Shown here: piece after piece, positions 31,862 through 33,779 of the stretch | How the letters are laid out: the number at the start of each line of letters is the position of its first letter | Position numbering within the stretch: the first letter of the stretch is position 1 | Origin: Hyphomicrobiales bacterium | GTDB taxonomy: Bacteria > Pseudomonadota > Alphaproteobacteria > Rhizobiales > Rhizobiaceae | Assembly (NCBI GenBank): GCA_900470965.1 | Contig: UCCS01000012.1 | Span: forward strand, 134,306-168,084 | DNA: 33,779 nt | Direction of reading: 5' to 3' | Notes under the pieces: generated by a model | What the model saw: the letters and a program-made list of their open reading frames with translations, nothing else | The model's database searches: none | Told to the model about the DNA's origin: nothing | Program-made: the position numbers and the translations under genes

Positions 31862-33253
31862 TCAGGCCGCTGGCGGCTTTGGCCAGTCTTTCACGCCACC
31901 CGTCCAGTTTTCGAAGGCTTTCGAGAGCCTGAGCACCCGCATGTCATCGAAGCGCGGCCCGACGATCTGCAGGCCGATCGGCATGCCGGATTTCGAGAAG
32001 CCGCAATTGATCGATGACGCCGGCTGCTCCGACATGTTCCACGGCACCGTGAAGGCGATATGCTCGAAGGGCAGCTTCGGATCGTTGGTCGGCGAGGGCC
32101 ATTCGGCCGGATAGGAGACGATCGGATTGGTCGGTGACAACACCGCATCGACCTCGGTGAAAAGCCGGCCGCAGGTCTTGCGCATCTCGATCGTCTGATT
32201 GAAACCCTTGACGGCGTCCACGCCGCTGACATCGGCACCGCCCTTCGCCCATTCGTAGATATAGGGAAGAATACTCTCGCGGCGTTCCTCGCTGAGCCCG
32301 GCAATGTCGCCCCAGAAACGCGCGCGCCAGAAAGTGTCGAGCCCATCCAGCATGGCGCGCGTCAGCACCGGTGCGGCTGGAACGATCGTCGCTCCCGCCT
32401 TCTCGAAGAGCCTAGCTGCCTCTTCGACCGCTATCCTCACATCGTCATCGACCGCAAGACCGCAGCCGGCATCGAGCATCAGCCCGATCCGCATGCCGCT
32501 GACATCGATATCGAGGTCCATCCAGTCGAAGTCATTCGGCGGCAGGCTGGTGCCGTCGCGCCAGTCGGGACGGGAAAGGGTCACCATGGAATAGGCGGCA
32601 TCCTCCACGGTGCGGGTCATGGGCCCCGCACAGCGCCCGACATAATAGGGATCGACCGGAATGCGCCCATGGCTTGGCTTGAAGCCGAAGACGCCGGTCC
32701 AGCCCGCCGGCAGGCGCACAGAGCCGCCAATATCGGTGCCGACATGCAGCGGCCCGTAGCCGGCAGCGGTTGCCGCCGAGGCGCCAGCGCTCGAACCGCC
32801 GGGGTTTTGAGTGATGTCCCAGGGATTGCGGCTCAGAGGATGAAAGCTGGAAAGGCCCGAAGAGAGCATGCCGTAATCGGGGCAGGTCGTCTTGGCGAAG
32901 ATGATTGCGCCATCTTCCCGCAGACGAGCCGCCGCCGGGGCATCCGCTTCCGCGGGCTTCAGTTCGATCGCTTTCGTGCCAAGCGGTACTGGCTGGCCTT
33001 TGGTCGCGATCAGCTCTTTCAGCGTGACCGGGATACCGTCCAGTGGACCGAGTGTTCCGCCTTTCATCCAGCGTTCGCTCGATGCCTTCGCCTGCTCGCG
33101 CGCCGCCTGCGGATCGTAGAGATAAAGCGCTGCGATCGAAGGTTCCCAGGCGTCGATATGCCTTTCGAGGGCAAGCCAGTATTCGAGCGGCGAGAGGCTC
33201 TTGTCAGTGAAGCGCCGCCTGAGTTCGTGGATGGTGAAATCGGTATCTGGCAT
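31862..33253 (-). CDS. Amidase-signature-family enzyme
   Basis: This 463-residue hydrolase has the complete Ser-cisSer-Lys triad: Lys79 in PVTLKELI, Ser154 in NPGGSSAGAS and Ser178 in GTDIGGSVR. The 24-residue gap between the serines is the family norm. The signature continues through WTGVFGFKPSHGRIPVD. There is no signal peptide. The substrate cannot be read from the sequence; it may be a small amide, a carbamate or a half-amide intermediate. It is 36 bases after a peptide-type ABC permease on the same strand, so it probably belongs to an operon that imports and hydrolyses an amide-containing compound. Confidence 0.92.
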   Translation of the reverse strand: MPDTDFTIHELRRRFTDKSLSPLEYWLALERHIDAWEPSIAALYLYDPQAAREQAKASSERWMKGGTLGPLDGIPVTLKELIATKGQPVPLGTKAIELKPAEADAPAAARLREDGAIIFAKTTCPDYGMLSSGLSSFHPLSRNPWDITQNPGGSSAGASAATAAGYGPLHVGTDIGGSVRLPAGWTGVFGFKPSHGRIPVDPYYVGRCAGPMTRTVEDAAYSMVTLSRPDWRDGTSLPPNDFDWMDLDIDVSGMRIGLMLDAGCGLAVDDDVRIAVEEAARLFEKAGATIVPAAPVLTRAMLDGLDTFWRARFWGDIAGLSEERRESILPYIYEWAKGGADVSGVDAVKGFNQTIEMRKTCGRLFTEVDAVLSPTNPIVSYPAEWPSPTNDPKLPFEHIAFTVPWNMSEQPASSINCGFSKSGMPIGLQIVGPRFDDMRVLRLSKAFENWTGGVKDWPKPPAA

Positions 33254-33289
33254 GGTCTGGTCTTTCGGGCGTTTTGTCTTGGGAGGACA

Positions 33290-33779
33290 TCAGCGGCTCG
33301 CTTCGCGCGGGTCGAAAAGATCACGCAGCCCGTCGCCCAGCATGTTGAAGCCGAAGACGGCGAGCGCGATCGCAAGGCCGGGCATAATCGCCAGCCAAGG
33401 GGCCAGCGAAAGGAAGGTCTGGGCATCCGCCAGCATTCGCCCCCAGGTCGGCGCCGGCGGCGCCATGCCGAGGCCGAGGAATGAAAGGCCGGCCTCGGTA
33501 AGAATCGCCAAGCCGAGCTGGATCGCTGCATGCACAATGATCTGGCTTATGATGTTCGGCAGCACATGTCGGACCGAGATCGTGAAGCGGCTGTTGCCGA
33601 TCGCCTGCGCCGCCAGCACATAATCGCGGCTCCAGGCCTGCAGGGACGTGGCGAGTGTCACGCGCGCAAAGACCGGCACCATGAACACGGCAATGGCCGT
33701 GATGGCCGTAAAGCGCCCCGGCCCGAGAAAGGCGCCAAGGATCATGGCCGACAGGATCGGCGGCAGCGCGAAGATCACG
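33290..33779 (-). CDS. Peptide/nickel-type ABC permease (DppC-like), 5' end outside window
   Basis: At least 162 C-terminal residues are present; the gene continues past the window edge, and the apparent start Met is only an internal GTG valine codon. The visible part is a binding-protein-dependent permease domain. It has the cytoplasmic EAA-like loop (RDYVLAAQAIGNSRFTISVR) and the DppC hallmark GLSFLGLGMAPPAPTWGRML, ending in MLGDGLRDLFDP. It should be the second permease of an oligopeptide-type importer. The adjacent amidase suggests an amide or peptide-like substrate. Confidence 0.92.
   Translation of the reverse strand, partial: VIFALPPILSAMILGAFLGPGRFTAITAIAVFMVPVFARVTLATSLQAWSRDYVLAAQAIGNSRFTISVRHVLPNIISQIIVHAAIQLGLAILTEAGLSFLGLGMAPPAPTWGRMLADAQTFLSLAPWLAIMPGLAIALAVFGFNMLGDGLRDLFDPREASR

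Overview
The window looks like part of the chromosome of a fast-growing alphaproteobacterium of the Rhizobium group. The reasons are GC-rich codon use, a serine tRNA with encoded CCA, a BMP-type nucleoside transporter fused to a deo-type catabolic operon, and a Tad/Cpa pilus locus with a very small Flp pilin. No database search was possible. Family names come from motifs and length, and the genus is an inference.

Region 1 (1-3444) is the accessory part. It holds a palindromic intergenic repeat, a 136-bp near-symmetric palindrome with four copies of an 8-bp motif, a small GTG-started hypothetical gene, a possible phage-gene remnant, a two-helix membrane protein resembling abortive-infection proteins, and an SRAP/YedK-family DNA-protein crosslink protein. 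It lies on the 3' side of tRNA-Ser(GGA) (3445-3534), a usual place for integrated elements, but no duplicated attachment site was found. A short membrane protein follows the tRNA (3763-4080).

Region 2 (4081-15987) is a nucleoside uptake and catabolism module. The plus-strand operon runs: periplasmic BMP protein, intra-operon terminator, double ABC ATPase, two permeases, cdd, punA, deoC, deoA. The minus-strand operon runs deoB, add, upp and ends in a strong terminator. A retropepsin-like protease gene lies between them. Together they import nucleosides, deaminate cytidine and adenosine, phosphorolyse purine and pyrimidine nucleosides, isomerise (deoxy)ribose-1-phosphate, cleave deoxyribose-5-phosphate to acetaldehyde plus glyceraldehyde-3-phosphate, and salvage uracil. 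The BMP gene has a long leader with a perfect 9-bp inverted repeat and two strong hairpins.

Region 3 (16133-28946) is a Tad (tight adherence) pilus locus. Two TadE-like genes and a stand-alone secretin N-domain protein lie on the minus strand. Divergent from them are two Flp pilin genes formed by an exact 240-bp tandem duplication, then cpaA, cpaB, cpaC, cpaD, cpaE, cpaF, tadB and tadC. A LysE-type exporter gene separates tadC from a convergent tadD lipoprotein gene.

Region 4 (28947-33779) holds an M17 leucyl aminopeptidase, a MarR-like regulator, an NlpC/P60 peptidase with an SH3-like N-terminus, a convergent amidase-signature enzyme, and the C-terminal part of a DppC-type peptide ABC permease cut by the window end.

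No rRNA, CRISPR array, insertion sequence or complete prophage was seen. The best candidates for undescribed biology are the symmetric palindrome at 151-286, the structured leader of the nucleoside operon, the membrane protein with an octapeptide-repeat tail, and the several unassigned operator-like inverted repeats.
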